A stretch of 64,000 bases of DNA, from the NCBI GenBank assembly GCA_023362775.1, contig JALMGJ010000006.1:18539501-18603500 (forward strand), given 5' to 3'. Origin of the DNA: Charina bottae. Lineage: Eukaryota; Chordata; Lepidosauria; Squamata; Charinaidae. Numbering within the stretch: position 1 is the first letter of the stretch; each line of letters starts with the position of its first letter. Positions 63,941 through 64,000 of the stretch are shown one piece after another. The translations under genes and the position numbers were made by a program. The notes under the pieces are model-generated. The model made no database searches and had not been told where the DNA came from. It worked only from the letters and a program-made list of their open reading frames with translations.

Positions 63941-64000
63941 GTTAGTCTTGCAATACAGTTTCTGAGCTCACTATCATTAATAATTGTTTTATTCCTTCAG

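Overview
The window is vertebrate nuclear DNA, most likely from a squamate reptile. It holds two spliced genes with long introns and no bacterial-style gene packing. The repeats are BovB (RTE) LINE tails, a tRNA-headed SINE with a BovB-like tail (Sauria SINE type), MIR-like SINEs, Penelope-like retroelements and several DNA-transposon MITE families. This mix is typical of squamates, but the species cannot be fixed from the sequence alone.

Left part (about 0.8-15.5 kb, minus strand): CCDC77, a coiled-coil protein gene. Ten exons were placed by joining exons in a consistent reading phase from the ATG at 15487 down to 794. They encode about 506 residues, and the last exon lies beyond the left edge. 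Middle part (15.5-24.8 kb): repeat-rich DNA that is either intergenic or the 5' non-coding intron of CCDC77. It carries a Tigger1-like element with an RTE LINE nested in it, and a Penelope-like element with an open reverse transcriptase plus GIY-YIG reading frame. Around 24.84-26.3 kb is a CpG island with ETS-type and GC-box motifs, the probable head-to-head promoter of CCDC77 and KDM5A.

Right part (25.85-63.94 kb, plus strand): KDM5A (JARID1A/RBP2), the H3K4me3 demethylase. Twenty-four consecutive coding exons were placed. They give 1361 in-phase codons covering JmjN, ARID, PHD1, JmjC, the C5HC2 zinc finger, the PLU-1 region and PHD2. The C-terminal exons, including PHD3, lie beyond the right edge. 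The CCDC77/KDM5A head-to-head order matches the neighbourhood known from human 12p13.33.

The most unusual structures are retroelement remnants. A 474-bp insertion at about 12.04-12.51 kb, flanked by a 14-bp target duplication, contains an inverted repeat with 212-bp arms that I read as identical. Each arm carries a near-canonical hammerhead ribozyme core. A second Penelope-like insertion (22580-24514, 13-bp target duplication) keeps a hammerhead-like core in one terminal repeat and has lost exactly that segment in the other. There is also a GC-rich hAT MITE family with 8-bp target duplications and a coding-looking alternative last exon in KDM5A.
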